A stretch of DNA of 59,920 bases from Myxococcales bacterium. Its GTDB lineage: Bacteria; Myxococcota_A; Polyangia; Polyangiales; Polyangiaceae. This document shows, in pieces, positions 17,885-26,964 of this stretch. The stretch's first letter is position 1. Each line of letters starts with the position of its first letter. A program made the translations under genes and the position numbers. The notes under the pieces were generated by a model. The model was not told where the DNA came from and did no database searches. It was given only the letters and a program-made list of their open reading frames with translations. The stretch lies in the NCBI GenBank assembly GCA_016212965.1, contig JACRDA010000112.1, forward strand, positions 1 to 59,920, read 5' to 3'.

Positions 17885-18352
17885 GTGGAAGAGAACATCC
17901 CGGTCGGTGTGGCGGGCCGCGTGCGGATGGGAGCTGCCGATCCGGGCCCCGAGCAGGTGCTGTTCGAGGGCAGCCCGGCGGTGGTGCCGAGCTTCTGGGT
18001 GCTGCTGATCTGCATCGTCACGGTCGGCCTGGCGCTCATCTACTTCTACTTCCGGCAGACGAACCGGCGCTACCGCATCACGACGCAGCGCATCGTCGTC
18101 GACACGGGCCTGTTCTCGAAGCGCCTCGAGCAGGTCGACATCTACCGCATCACCGACTACTCGGTCGAGCGCCCGTTCTTCCAGCGCATCATGGGCACGG
18201 GCAACATCTACCTCGAGGCCATGGACAAGTCGACGCCGCACCTGCGCCTCGTCGGCCTCAAGACCGACGTCGTCAAGCTCTACGAGGCGCTGCGCCACGC
18301 GACCGAGACCGCCAAGCGCAGCCGCGCGGTCGCCATCGTCGACAACGAGTAG
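17885..18352 (+). CDS. PH-domain (bPH2/DUF304) membrane protein
   Basis: 155 residues, GTG start. A short cytosolic segment precedes one or two membrane helices (PSFWVLLICIVTVGLALIYF). A bacterial PH domain follows with the recurrent pattern NRRYRITTQRIVVDTGLFSK, LEQVDIYRITDYSVERPF and GTGNIYLEAMD. These proteins are membrane-associated with unknown biochemical role. Its gene runs toward the UPF0104 gene, six bases apart, tail to tail. Confidence 0.85.
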   Translation: MEENIPVGVAGRVRMGAADPGPEQVLFEGSPAVVPSFWVLLICIVTVGLALIYFYFRQTNRRYRITTQRIVVDTGLFSKRLEQVDIYRITDYSVERPFFQRIMGTGNIYLEAMDKSTPHLRLVGLKTDVVKLYEALRHATETAKRSRAVAIVDNE

Positions 18353-18358
18353 GGGGCC

Positions 18359-19429
18359 TCACTTCGGCTCGTCGTGCCCGGAGTCGCGCCTCCGGTCCGC
18401 GGGCGCGGGCGGGGGTGCGCCGCCGAGCGCGAGGCCGCGGTAGCGCAGTCGCAGCAGGCCGAGCGCGACGAAGCCGACGGCCACCGCGAACCACAGCGTC
18501 GCCAGGCGGATGAGGAGCATCGTGCCGAGGGCGGCGTCGGGCGCCACGCTGCCGAGCGCCACGAGCTGCTGCTCGATGAGCCCGTCGACGACACCGAGCC
18601 CGCCCGGGATGGGGATGACCGCGCCGGCGAGCGTCGCCGTCGAGTAGAAGAAGATGGCGAGCGTGACGGGCGTCGTCTGGTCGAAGCCTTGGAGGATGAG
18701 CCACAGCGCGAGGCCCTCGAGCGACCAGCCCACGAACGACAGCAAAGTCGGGATGACGAGGCGGCGTGGCGTGGTCAGCACGCGCAGGTGCCCCATCGCG
18801 GCCTCGAGCTTGGGCGCCAGCCGCGCCCCGAAGCGCCCGAGGCGCCCGAGGCGCACGATGAGCGGCGACGACAGCCCCGGCAAGGCGACGAACACGAGCA
18901 GGCCGACGACGAGCACCGTGCCCGCGACGGCCCACCAAATGCCGCCCGCGAAGCCCGTGCTGCCGATGGTGATCATCGCGATGACGCCGATGACGTCGGT
19001 CGCGCGCTCGGCGACGACGATCGGTGCGGTGCGCTCGATCGGAATGCCGCGCGTCTGGAAGAGCACGAGCGACTTGAACACCTCGCCGAGCTTGCCGGGC
19101 GTCACCGTGAGCACGAAGCCCGACAGGAAGGTGAGCAAGCTCTCGCCCTTCGGGATGCCGCGGATGTCGAGGACCTTGAGGTAGTACTCCCACTTGAGGA
19201 AGCGCAGCAGGTAGTTCGCGAAGGCGAGGCCGCAGGCCGCGGCGAAGGTCCACCACGCGAAGCTCGCGAGCCGCGCCCGCACCGGCTCGACGCCACGGTA
19301 GATGACGAACGCGCCGTAGAGCACGATCGCCACGAGCATCACGCCGACGACGCGCCGGACGACCGAGCTCGACTTCGGTGCGGGTGCCGCCGGCGGCGCC
19401 GGGGACGACGGGGCCGACGGGTCGCTCAT
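18359..19429 (-). CDS. UPF0104 / LPG-synthase-TM-like integral membrane protein
   Basis: 356 residues with a Pro/Ala/Ser-rich N-terminus and about eight membrane helices. Family motifs include NYLLRFLKWEYYL, LTVTPGKLGEVFKSLVL, ERATDVIGVIAMI and PIPGGLGVVDGLIEQQLVALG. The family includes the membrane part of lysyl-phosphatidylglycerol synthase and proposed lipid or glycolipid flippases; no soluble aminoacyl-transferase domain is present here. It overlaps the preceding small gene by four bases (ATGA). Confidence 0.88.
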   Translation of the reverse strand: MSDPSAPSSPAPPAAPAPKSSSVVRRVVGVMLVAIVLYGAFVIYRGVEPVRARLASFAWWTFAAACGLAFANYLLRFLKWEYYLKVLDIRGIPKGESLLTFLSGFVLTVTPGKLGEVFKSLVLFQTRGIPIERTAPIVVAERATDVIGVIAMITIGSTGFAGGIWWAVAGTVLVVGLLVFVALPGLSSPLIVRLGRLGRFGARLAPKLEAAMGHLRVLTTPRRLVIPTLLSFVGWSLEGLALWLILQGFDQTTPVTLAIFFYSTATLAGAVIPIPGGLGVVDGLIEQQLVALGSVAPDAALGTMLLIRLATLWFAVAVGFVALGLLRLRYRGLALGGAPPPAPADRRRDSGHDEPK

Positions 19430-19770
19430 CGCCGTGCGCCGCGCTGCAGGCGCACGACGAGGCGCGTCAGGAGGTAGAGCGCCGCGACGGCCACGATCGA
19501 GATCGCGGCGACGTAGAGGACCCAGCGGTCGACCGGGATGGTACCGCCGGCGAGGCCGCCCGGTCCCTCGGGCTCGAGCGCTGCCTGCGGCTCGGCCGTC
19601 GTCGTGGCGGGTGCAGCGGCGCTGGTCGTCGCGCGCGGCGCGGCGGTCGCCGTGGCGCTCGGGCTCGGGGTGCTCTCGGACGCCGTGCTCGCCCGCAGGG
19701 CCGCGGACGGCCGAGCGGAGCCGCCGGGTGGCTCGGGCGGGCGGGCGGGGGGAGGCGCCTCGGGATCCAT
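19426..19770 (-). CDS. Small Pro/Ser/Thr-rich single-pass membrane protein
   Basis: 114 residues from ATG. The first 75 residues are low-complexity Pro/Ala/Ser/Thr. One membrane helix follows (VLYVAAISIVAVAALYLLTR), with Arg-rich residues at the C-terminus, so the N-terminal part is probably outside the cytosol. No family recognised. It is coupled to the flippase-like gene downstream and lies 56 bp after a lipoprotein gene on the same strand. A GTG further upstream is an alternative start. Confidence 0.65.
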   Translation of the reverse strand: MDPEAPPPARPPEPPGGSARPSAALRASTASESTPSPSATATAAPRATTSAAAPATTTAEPQAALEPEGPGGLAGGTIPVDRWVLYVAAISIVAVAALYLLTRLVVRLQRGARR

Positions 19771-19826
19771 GTCGGGCTCGCAGGGAGCGTCGGGCGGAGC
19801 GAGGCCCACGCCCGCGCAGGTGGCGG

Positions 19827-20423
19827 CTACTTGCCCGCGAGCGGGTCGTCGCCCTTGAAGCCGTTCGCCTGGGCCCAGGCGGCCGCCTCCTTGGCGAGCT
19901 GCTTTCGGTCGGCCTCGGAGAGGCCGTCGATGAACTGCTTGTGGGTCTGCGGTCGCAGGCCGCGGAGCTTCTTCCACTCCGTCTTGGCGAAGAAGTCGAC
20001 CACCTGCTGCATCTGCTCCTCGGTGACCGTCTTGTCGAACTTGGGCAGCTTCAAATCGAGGAAGCCGACGAGCCGGAAGTCGTAGAGCAGCGCGTCGGTC
20101 AGCGTCGGCGGCAGCTCGCGCGCCCCTGCGGCGACCGGCGTGTCGAGGCCCGCCGCCTTCGCCTCGTTCGCGAGCTTGATGCCGTCGTAGGGCTCGGGCG
20201 AGCCCTTGTCGACGTTCGCCGCCTTGAAGGACTCGATGCGGCCGAGCACCGTCTCGGCCTTCTTCGGCGCGGCGCTGGCCGTCGTGCCCGGCGTCGCTGC
20301 GCTGCCGGTCGTCGAGCCGGTGGACGAGCCCGTGCCCGCACCCTTGCTGTCGCCGCCGCAGCCACCCAGGGCCGCCCCCACGAGGACCACCAACGCGACC
20401 GCCCCTACGACACGGTTCTTCAT
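19827..20423 (-). CDS. Lipoprotein of unknown function, helical C-terminal domain
   Basis: 198 residues. The lipobox is in VGAALGGC. A Gly/Ser/Thr linker to about residue 55 is followed by a mostly helical domain. It has PPTLTDALLYDFRLVGFLDL and then EEQMQQVVDFFAKTEWKKLR, which loosely resemble a cytochrome-like or assembly-scaffold helix bundle, but no CXXCH is present. No named family recognised. First gene of the three-gene leftward unit with the small membrane protein and the UPF0104 protein. Confidence 0.75.
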   Translation of the reverse strand: MKNRVVGAVALVVLVGAALGGCGGDSKGAGTGSSTGSTTGSAATPGTTASAAPKKAETVLGRIESFKAANVDKGSPEPYDGIKLANEAKAAGLDTPVAAGARELPPTLTDALLYDFRLVGFLDLKLPKFDKTVTEEQMQQVVDFFAKTEWKKLRGLRPQTHKQFIDGLSEADRKQLAKEAAAWAQANGFKGDDPLAGK

Positions 20424-20495
20424 CGTTGGCGTATTAGGCGAAACGGCCCGGCCTTGTCGAGGGGCTCGTGGTCGCGAGGGTGGGGGGGCTTGCCC

Positions 20496-21833
20496 CTAGC
20501 GGGCGCGGGCGCGCGCCACGGCGGCGCGGACGAGCTCGACGACCGGCGGGCCGCTCCGCTGGAGGAAGCTGTAGTGCACGCGCACCACGGGCTGCTCGAG
20601 GCCGAGCAGGCGCACGATGCCCGCGGGGCTCGCGTCGACGACCACCTCGGCGCCGCTCGCGCGGATCGTGGCCGCGAGCTCGGCGCGCTGCGCGTCCGAG
20701 TAGCCCATCGCGGGCAGCACGCGCGAGACCTGCGGATAGCGCGCGAAGATCTCCGCGATGCTGCCCGTCGCGCCCGGGCGCGGATCGACGATCGTGGCGC
20801 CGCCCCGCTCGGCCGCGAGCAGCCCGGCGCCGAAGGTCATGCCGCCGTGCGTGAGCGTCGGGCCGTCCTCGACGACGAGCGCCCGCTTGCCGCGCACCTT
20901 GTCGGGCGACTCGAGCTCGATGGCGAGATCGCTCTCGACGTGGGCGGCGTTCCGGTTGAACTTGCGCGCGCGCTCGCGCATCGCCGCCAGATCCTCGGCG
21001 CGCGCCTCGCTCACCTTGTTGATGATGACGACGTGGGCCGCGAGGAAGTTCGTCTCGCCCGGATAGTACGAGCGCTCGTGACCGGGGCGCAACGCGTCGA
21101 GCACGGCGAAGTGCAGATCCGGCTTCACGAACGAGAAGTCGTTGTTGCCGCCGTCCCAGAGCACGACGTCGGCCTCGGCCTCGGCCATCGCCAACAGGCG
21201 CCGATAGTCCACGCCCGCGAAGATCGGCAGCCCCTTCTCGAGGTAGGGCGCGTACTCCTCGCGCTCCTCGATGGTGCAGCCGTGCTTGTCGAGGTCGGCG
21301 AGCTCGCCGAAGCGCTGCACCGCCTGGCGCTCGAGGTCGCCGTAGGGCATCGGGTGGCGCATCACGGCGACGCGCTCGCCCGCGGCGAGTAACTCCTTCG
21401 TCAGGAACTGGCTGAGCGGGCTCTTGCCGCAGCCCGTGCGCACCGCCGTGACCGCGAGCACCGGCTTTTTGGCCGTGAGCTCGGTGTGCTTCGGCCCGAG
21501 CAGGACGAAGCTCGCGCCGGTGGCGAGCACGAGGCTGCCCTTGTGCATCAGGTCCTCGTGGCTCACGTCGCTGTACGCGAAGAACACGAAGTCGATGCCG
21601 AGCTCGCGCACGAGCTCCGGCATGCGCTCCTCGGAGTAGATCGGGATGTCGGCCGCGTAGTCCGGCCCCGCGAGCGAGCGCGGGAAGGCGCGCTGATCGA
21701 TGAACGGGATTTGGGTCGCGGTGAAGGCGCAGACCTCGTGGTCCGGGTGATCGCGGAAGAACGTGAGGAAGTCGTGGAAGTCGCGGCCGGCGGCTCCCAT
21801 GATGAGGCAGCGGTAGCGTTTGGGGGTCGACAT
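20496..21833 (-). CDS. P-loop protein related to cyclic 2,3-diphosphoglycerate synthetase
   Basis: 445 residues. The N-terminal nucleotide-binding-like domain is MSTPKRYRCLIMGAAGRDFH with DFLTFFRDHPDHEVCAFTAT. A P-loop AVRTGCGKS lies near 130-138, then VAVMRHPMPYGDL, ADVVLWDGGNNDFSFVKPD and FLAAHVVIINKVSEA. This matches the COG2403 type annotated as predicted GTPase or cyclic 2,3-diphosphoglycerate synthetase. The archaeal enzyme cyclises 2,3-diphosphoglycerate with ATP; whether the bacterial homologue does so is not established from sequence. Monocistronic by spacing. Confidence 0.82.
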   Translation of the reverse strand: MSTPKRYRCLIMGAAGRDFHDFLTFFRDHPDHEVCAFTATQIPFIDQRAFPRSLAGPDYAADIPIYSEERMPELVRELGIDFVFFAYSDVSHEDLMHKGSLVLATGASFVLLGPKHTELTAKKPVLAVTAVRTGCGKSPLSQFLTKELLAAGERVAVMRHPMPYGDLERQAVQRFGELADLDKHGCTIEEREEYAPYLEKGLPIFAGVDYRRLLAMAEAEADVVLWDGGNNDFSFVKPDLHFAVLDALRPGHERSYYPGETNFLAAHVVIINKVSEARAEDLAAMRERARKFNRNAAHVESDLAIELESPDKVRGKRALVVEDGPTLTHGGMTFGAGLLAAERGGATIVDPRPGATGSIAEIFARYPQVSRVLPAMGYSDAQRAELAATIRASGAEVVVDASPAGIVRLLGLEQPVVRVHYSFLQRSGPPVVELVRAAVARARAR

Positions 21834-22074
21834 GGGTGTTGCTGCACTCCTCGCGCGGCTTCGGCCCCGAAGCAACTGGGTCGCGGCACGATCTGCGGCC
21901 CGCGCGCCCGCGCCGTGCGTCCCATGTGACACGGCGCGTCGTGACGGTTAGGAATGGCACACCTTGACCCGTGACACGACGGAACGTCGCGTAGATGGCG
22001 GCGGCGTGATATTTGCTTTCGCCCGTCCCAACCCGCGCGCCGGACGTCCGGCCGCCCAGCCCGAGGACCGAGCG

Positions 22075-24081
22075 ATGCCCGAGCGACGATCCGAGTCCCG
22101 CCCCGACGGTTCGCGGCGCCCCCCGGGGCCGTCCCGACCCCGGCTCGTCGCGATGGCGGCGCTCTGCAGCGCCGCGCTCGGTGCCATGTCGGCGGGCGCC
22201 TGCGGGCGCACCGGGCCCTGGGACTTCGACGACGAGGGCTACGGTGCCGGCGGACCCGGCGGGCACGGGACGGGCGCCCAAGGCACGGGCGGGCAGGGTG
22301 CGGGTGGCACCGGGCTCGGCGGCAGCGGCGCAGGAGGGCTCGTCGGCGGGGGTGGCAGCGGCGGCTCGTGCGTGCTCGACGTCGACTGCGAGGACGGCGA
22401 CAGCTGCACGACGGACCACTGCGCGGGCGGCCAATGCAGCCACGTCATGCGCGACGACGACGAGGACGGGCACGTGGCGGTGGCCTGCCTCGGCGACGAC
22501 TGCAACGACCTCAACCCGAACGCCTTCCCGGGTCACCCGGAGCTCTGCAGCGACGGCAGCGACAACGACTGCAACGGCGTCGAGGACTGCTTCGACCCGG
22601 TGTGCGTCGGCAGCCCGATCTGCGGCTGCGTGCCTGCGCCGGGCGGCGAGAGCTGCGCGAACGGCGTCGACGACGACTGCGACGAGGCGGTCGACTGCCT
22701 CGACGCGGACTGCCAGGGCACGCCGGCGTGCGGCTGCGCAGCGAGCGAGAGCGGCCACTGCGACAACGGCCTCGACGAGGACTGCGACGACCAGATCGAC
22801 TGCGCCGACTCGAACTGCTTCTCCGACCCGGCGTGCCAGTGCGTGGGCGCGGTCGAGAGCTGCTCGAACGGGCTCGACGACGACTGCGATCTGCTCGTCG
22901 ACTGCAGCGACCCGAACTGCTGGGGCCTGTTCCCTTGTGCCTGCATCCCGCCCGGCACGCCGGAGGTGTGCAACAACGCCAGCGACGACGACTGCGACGG
23001 CCAGGCCGACTGCGCCGACCCCGACTGCAACGCCTCGCCGGCGTGCGCGCAATGCACGGCCGAGAACTGCACCGACGGGCTCGACAACAACTGCAACGGC
23101 GCCATCGACTGCGCCGACGTCGAGTGCTGGTTCCACCCGGCGTGCGCGCCCGTGCCGGAGCTCTGCAACAACGGGCTCGACGACGACAACGACGGCAAGA
23201 TCGACTGCATGGACCCGGACTGTGCCAGCAACCCGGTGTGCGTGCTGGCGCAGGCGAACTGCCTGTCGCCGAAGCTCATCCCGGGCTCGGGCACCTTCAC
23301 GGGCGACACCACGGGGCACGTCAACCAGAACCACGGCACCTGTGGCGGCGCGGCCGGCGAAGCCGTGTTCTACTTCGTCCTCAACGCGCCCTCGCGCGTG
23401 CACCTCGACTCGGTGGGCACGAGCTTCGACTCGACGCTCTACGTGCGCAAGGGCTCGTGCGACCACGGTAAAGAGATCGGCTGCGACGACGACTCCGGCG
23501 GCAGCGAGTGGGCTGCCGCGCTCGACTTCCTCATCCTGTACCCGGGCGTCTACTACGTGTTCCTCGACGGCTTCACCGTCGACCCCAACATGGGCGCCAA
23601 CGAGGGGCCCTTCCAGCTCCACGTCGAGATCGTCGCGAACCCGCCGGAGCTGTGCCAGAACGGCCTCGACGACGACGGCGACCACTACGTCGACTGCGCG
23701 GACACGGACTGCACGAGCGCCGCGGGGTGCCTGAACTGCAACCAGGGCGCGCCGCCGACGGCCGAGTTCGGCGTCGCGGTCTGCACCAACGGGCGCGACG
23801 ACGACTGCGACGGCGTGTCGGACTGCGCCGACCCGGACTGCCACGCCAGCGACTACTACGTGACCGAGTGTTGCGACGGCACCGACCAGAACGGCAACCA
23901 GATCATCGACGACTTCGCCTGTCGCTGCGCGTCGGACGCCGACTGCCCGGGCGACGAGATCTGCTACACGCACACGGTGTTCGCATGCGGCTACCGCTGC
24001 GACCAGTTCTTCGGGCAGATCTGCCCCTACGTGGCGCCCGGGTCGTACTGCAACGCCTCGACCGGGCAGTGCGAGTTCTGA
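22075..24081 (+). CDS. MopE-like Cys/Asp repeat surface lipoprotein
   Basis: 668 residues. The signal peptide has a lipobox-like GAMSAGAC, then a Gly-rich linker. Nine repeats follow of the type CNNGLDDDCDGxxDCxDPDC, six or seven in a row from about residue 155, with two more after an inserted beta-sandwich domain. That insert (GEAVFYFVLNAPSRVHLDS, FDSTLYVRKGSC, DFLILYPGVYYVFLDG) looks like a pre-peptidase C-terminal domain. Such repeats are the 'putative metal-binding motif' common in myxobacteria and probably bind Ca2+ and form disulfides. Role likely adhesion or surface structure. An ATG 111 bases upstream opens the frame further, but the later ATG gives a proper signal peptide. Confidence 0.85.
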   Translation: MPERRSESRPDGSRRPPGPSRPRLVAMAALCSAALGAMSAGACGRTGPWDFDDEGYGAGGPGGHGTGAQGTGGQGAGGTGLGGSGAGGLVGGGGSGGSCVLDVDCEDGDSCTTDHCAGGQCSHVMRDDDEDGHVAVACLGDDCNDLNPNAFPGHPELCSDGSDNDCNGVEDCFDPVCVGSPICGCVPAPGGESCANGVDDDCDEAVDCLDADCQGTPACGCAASESGHCDNGLDEDCDDQIDCADSNCFSDPACQCVGAVESCSNGLDDDCDLLVDCSDPNCWGLFPCACIPPGTPEVCNNASDDDCDGQADCADPDCNASPACAQCTAENCTDGLDNNCNGAIDCADVECWFHPACAPVPELCNNGLDDDNDGKIDCMDPDCASNPVCVLAQANCLSPKLIPGSGTFTGDTTGHVNQNHGTCGGAAGEAVFYFVLNAPSRVHLDSVGTSFDSTLYVRKGSCDHGKEIGCDDDSGGSEWAAALDFLILYPGVYYVFLDGFTVDPNMGANEGPFQLHVEIVANPPELCQNGLDDDGDHYVDCADTDCTSAAGCLNCNQGAPPTAEFGVAVCTNGRDDDCDGVSDCADPDCHASDYYVTECCDGTDQNGNQIIDDFACRCASDADCPGDEICYTHTVFACGYRCDQFFGQICPYVAPGSYCNASTGQCEF

Positions 24082-24429
24082 TCACTTGCGCGGGGCGCTC
24101 GCGGCCGGGCGGCCCGAGCTGCTCGGCACGGGCGTCACACCGAGCTCCTGCTGGATCTCGGCGAGCTTCGCCTCGAAGTTGTCGGGGGTGATCTCGCGCT
24201 CCGCGTCCTCCTCGAAGTCGGCGGACACGGGGAGGTTCTCGTCGCGGTAGCCCGCGGGCGCGGTGCCCGCGCTCGCCGCGGGGGCGGTGCTCGTGGCGGT
24301 GGCGCGCGGTCGGGCGCTCGCGCGGGCCGCGGTGCTCGAGCTCCTCGCAGCCCCGGAGGGCGCGTCGCCCGAGCCGCAGCCGACGACCGCAGCGAGCGCA
24401 CACCACGCGGCGACGGCGCGCGCACTCAT
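24082..24429 (-). CDS. Small lipoprotein, unknown function
   Basis: 115 residues. The lipobox is in LAAVVGC, followed by an Ala/Ser/Thr/Arg linker. A short acidic segment (VSADFEEDAEREITPDNFEA, then KLAEIQQELGV) probably forms helices. Its stop codon is back to back with that of the MopE-like gene, sharing a TGATCA palindrome. It overlaps the Spy-like gene upstream by four bases. No family recognised. Confidence 0.7.
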   Translation of the reverse strand: MSARAVAAWCALAAVVGCGSGDAPSGAARSSSTAARASARPRATATSTAPAASAGTAPAGYRDENLPVSADFEEDAEREITPDNFEAKLAEIQQELGVTPVPSSSGRPAASAPRK

Positions 24430-24965
24430 GGCGTCGCCGCGGGGCCCATGGCGGCACGCTCCTTGGCCCGGGCCATCCACTGCTCGTGGCGCTCTCGCTC
24501 CGCGCGGAGCAGCTCGTCGAGCTGCGTCACGAGCGCTTCGCGCTCCTGTTCCGCCGCGATCTCGCGCAGCCGCTCGAGCCGCGCCACGCGGCGCGCGTGG
24601 GTGCGCAGCTCCCCGACGATCGCGGGGGTGAGCGGGCGATCGCCCAGGATCTCGCGCACGCGCGTCCGCAGCTCCGCCCGCCGCTCCTGGCGCCGCTCGG
24701 TCCGCTTCTCGCGCCGCTCCCGGGCCCTGTCCCGGATGCGAGCGAAGCGCGCCTTGCGGTCGAGCTTGCCGTAGTCCGCGCCGTCGTCGTCCGCGCCGGC
24801 GTCGCGGCCCTCGCCGCGCCGCTCGTGGCCGGGCGCCTGCCGGGCCGAGCCCGTCGGGTCGGGACGTCCGGCGGGCTGCGCGGCGCCGTCGCTCGGGGCT
24901 AGCCCGAGCGCCAAGAGCACGGCGAGCGCCGTGGTCGTTCGGGGCTTCGGGGCGGAGAGGCTCAT
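24426..24965 (-). CDS. Periplasmic Spy/CpxP-like helical protein
   Basis: 179 residues with a signal peptide ([18 protein letters not shown]) and a charged spacer. A long Arg/Glu-rich helical region follows ([53 protein letters not shown]). The pattern resembles CpxP/Spy-type or metal-resistance periplasmic chaperones, but the LTxxQ motifs are not present, so the call is tentative. It lies between the MoxR gene (64 bp upstream) and a coupled lipoprotein gene. Confidence 0.65.
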   Translation of the reverse strand: MSLSAPKPRTTTALAVLLALGLAPSDGAAQPAGRPDPTGSARQAPGHERRGEGRDAGADDDGADYGKLDRKARFARIRDRARERREKRTERRQERRAELRTRVREILGDRPLTPAIVGELRTHARRVARLERLREIAAEQEREALVTQLDELLRAERERHEQWMARAKERAAMGPAATP

Positions 24966-25029
24966 GGTCGCCGTCGAATATGGCCGCTGCTCGGGCCGCC
25001 GGCAACCGCGCGCAGCATCGCGGCGCCCG

Positions 25030-26019
25030 TCAGCCGATCGCGCGTCGGACGGCGGCGAGCACGTCGAGCTCGCTCACGCCGTCGGCGTCGGCGCGGTAGC
25101 TCAGCACCAGGCGGTGGCGGAGCGTGGGGGCGAGCAGGGCGCGCACGTCGTCCACGTCCGCGGCCGCCTCGCCGTGCAGGGCGGCGCGCGCCTTGGCGGT
25201 AAGCACCAGGGACTGGCTGCCGCGCGGCCCCGCGCCGTAGCGCACGTACTCCTTCACGGCGTCGGGCGCGGTGAGGCTCGTGGGCCGGGTGGCGCGCGCG
25301 AACGCGACGGCCAGCGAGACGGCCTCGTCCGTGACGGGGATGCGCGGCACGAAATCCGTGATGCGGGCGAGGTCGTCGCGCGTGAGCACGGGGTCGATGA
25401 CCGCCATCGGCGCCGAGGTCGTGCGCAGGGCGACCTCGCGCTCCTCGCTCTCGCTCGGGTAATCGACCAGCACCTCGAGCAGGAAGCGGTCGCGCTGCGC
25501 CTCGGGCAAGGGGTAGGTGCCCTCCTGCTCGATGGGGTTGCGCGTGGCGAACACCTGGAACGGCGTCGGCAGCGAGTGCGTGGCCGTGCCCGCGGTGACC
25601 TGGCGCTCCTGCATGGCCTGCAGGAGCGCGGCCTGGGTCTTCGGCGGGGTGCGGTTGATCTCGTCGGCGAGGACGAGGTTGTGGAAGATCGGGCCGGGCA
25701 TGAAGCGCAGGCTGCGGTGCCCGTCCTGCTCGTGCAGCACGTCGGTGCCCGTGATGTCGGCGGGCAAGAGGTCCGGCGTGAACTGCACCCGCCCGAACGA
25801 CAGATCGAGGGCGCGCGCCAGCGACGAGACGAGCAGCGTCTTGGCGAGGCCCGGCACGCCGACGAGCAGCACGTGGCCGCGCGCCGCCAGGGCGATGAGC
25901 ATGTGCTCGATGACGTCGTCCTGCCCGACGACCACGGTGGCGACCGCCTTGCGGAGCGCGCTCGCCGCGCGCGCGGCTTCTGCGAGGAGGTCTGCGTCCG
26001 AGGTGGGGCTGGCGCTCAT
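25030..26019 (-). CDS. MoxR-family AAA+ ATPase
   Basis: 329 residues. Walker A GVPGLAKT lies at 54-61, Walker [19 protein letters not shown] at about 115-132, the sensor [21 protein letters not shown] at about 170-190, and the helical lid at the C-terminus. MoxR ATPases usually act as chaperones for metal insertion or complex assembly with DUF58 and von Willebrand factor A partners. Here the neighbours are a DUF962 protein and a Spy-like protein instead, so its client is not evident. Seventeen bp separate it from the DUF962 gene upstream. Confidence 0.93.
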   Translation of the reverse strand: MSASPTSDADLLAEAARAASALRKAVATVVVGQDDVIEHMLIALAARGHVLLVGVPGLAKTLLVSSLARALDLSFGRVQFTPDLLPADITGTDVLHEQDGHRSLRFMPGPIFHNLVLADEINRTPPKTQAALLQAMQERQVTAGTATHSLPTPFQVFATRNPIEQEGTYPLPEAQRDRFLLEVLVDYPSESEEREVALRTTSAPMAVIDPVLTRDDLARITDFVPRIPVTDEAVSLAVAFARATRPTSLTAPDAVKEYVRYGAGPRGSQSLVLTAKARAALHGEAAADVDDVRALLAPTLRHRLVLSYRADADGVSELDVLAAVRRAIG

Positions 26020-26035
26020 GGGCGGCTCGCGCGGC

Positions 26036-26458
26036 TCAGTTCACGCCGTGGGGGTCGTGGGTGGGCTCGACCGGCTCGTCGGGGTCCGGCTCGTCGTCGG
26101 GGGCCGCGCTCGCGGCGCCGCCGGCGGTGGCGCGCGCCATCTCGGCCTCCATGGCGCCGGTGAGCGTGAGGCGCAAGAGGCGCAGATCGGCCCGCAGCGA
26201 CCAGAGCGGGTGGCGCAGCTCGGCATGCCCCCAGGCCGGGTTGTGCTCGACGAAGCGGTGCGCCGCCCAGCCGAGCCCGTGCTCCAGCACCGGCGCGAGC
26301 CACAAGACGCGCGGCCGGCGGCGGACGAGGGCGTAGGCGCCCACCGCGAGCGCGCCCGCCGTGCCGAGCGCGTGCAGGCGCCTCGTCCAGGGCCTCCGGT
26401 GGCGAAGCAGGTATTCCCGCCAGAACTCTTCGAAGCTCGCGCTGCGTTCGTCGGACAT
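26036..26458 (-). CDS. DUF962 / Mpo1-like membrane protein
   Basis: 140 residues beginning MSDERSASFEEFWREYLLRH. The RRLHALGTAGALAVGAYAL segment and the conserved HGLGWAAHRFVEHN region contain the His residues typical of DUF962. The C-terminus is acidic (PDDEPDPDEPVEP). The yeast homologue Mpo1 is an Fe-dependent dioxygenase acting on 2-hydroxy fatty acids; an equivalent activity here is only suggested by family. AGGAG lies about ten bases before the ATG. It heads a four-gene leftward unit. Confidence 0.85.
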   Translation of the reverse strand: MSDERSASFEEFWREYLLRHRRPWTRRLHALGTAGALAVGAYALVRRRPRVLWLAPVLEHGLGWAAHRFVEHNPAWGHAELRHPLWSLRADLRLLRLTLTGAMEAEMARATAGGAASAAPDDEPDPDEPVEPTHDPHGVN

Positions 26459-26591
26459 GGCAGACCTCTCCTCTTCGGACCGGGGTCGCGCGGCGCGCGC
26501 GCGTCGCCCGCCCGGTGGTCTGTAGCAGCAGCGCGACGCCCCGCGCAATCGCGCTTTCGCGGCGCGTGGCGTCGTGGTAGCAGCCCGACAA

Positions 26592-26861
26592 GTGCAAGCC
26601 CTGCGCGAACAGCTGAAGGAGCTCATCGTCAAGGAGCTCAACCTCGAGGGCAAGTCCCCCGGGGACATCGACGACGACGCCCCGCTCTTCGGGGCGGGGC
26701 TCGGGCTCGACTCGCTCGACGCCCTGCAGCTCGCCATGGCGGTCGAGGAGCGCTTCGGCGTACCCATCCCGGAGGGCGAGGCGGCGCGCGCCGTGTTCGC
26801 CTCCGTGAACGCGCTCGCGGCCCACGTCGCGGCAGCGCGCGCGGCGGCGCCGGGCGGCTGA
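26592..26861 (+). CDS. Acyl carrier protein
   Basis: About 89 residues from GTG (an upstream GTG would add six). The phosphopantetheine site is GLGLDSLDALQLAMAVE, Ser about 41, preceded by LKELIVKELNLEG and DIDDDAPLFG. It is a stand-alone type II carrier. It lies 103 bp before the first double-ketosynthase gene on the same strand, so it should carry the growing chain for those enzymes. No phosphopantetheinyl transferase is in the window. Confidence 0.92.
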   Translation: MQALREQLKELIVKELNLEGKSPGDIDDDAPLFGAGLGLDSLDALQLAMAVEERFGVPIPEGEAARAVFASVNALAAHVAAARAAAPGG

Positions 26862-26964
26862 GCGGAGCGTTCTCCCTTCACCTCACCGGTCGGCGGCTGT
26901 AGAAGGTCCGTCCGCGCCGGCCCCGGCGACCGCTGTCGCTCGCGCGCCTTCGACCTTGCCCTCC

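Noticed and set aside
20434-23973. 1179-residue minus-strand frame
   Set aside because: Spans the cyclic-diphosphoglycerate-synthetase-like gene in a different frame and is antisense to the MopE-like gene; composition follows the codon bias of the real strands.
22368-24081. Zinc-finger or dockerin protein
   Set aside because: The repeats fit the myxobacterial Cys/Asp motif better; dockerin pairs and cohesin partners are absent.
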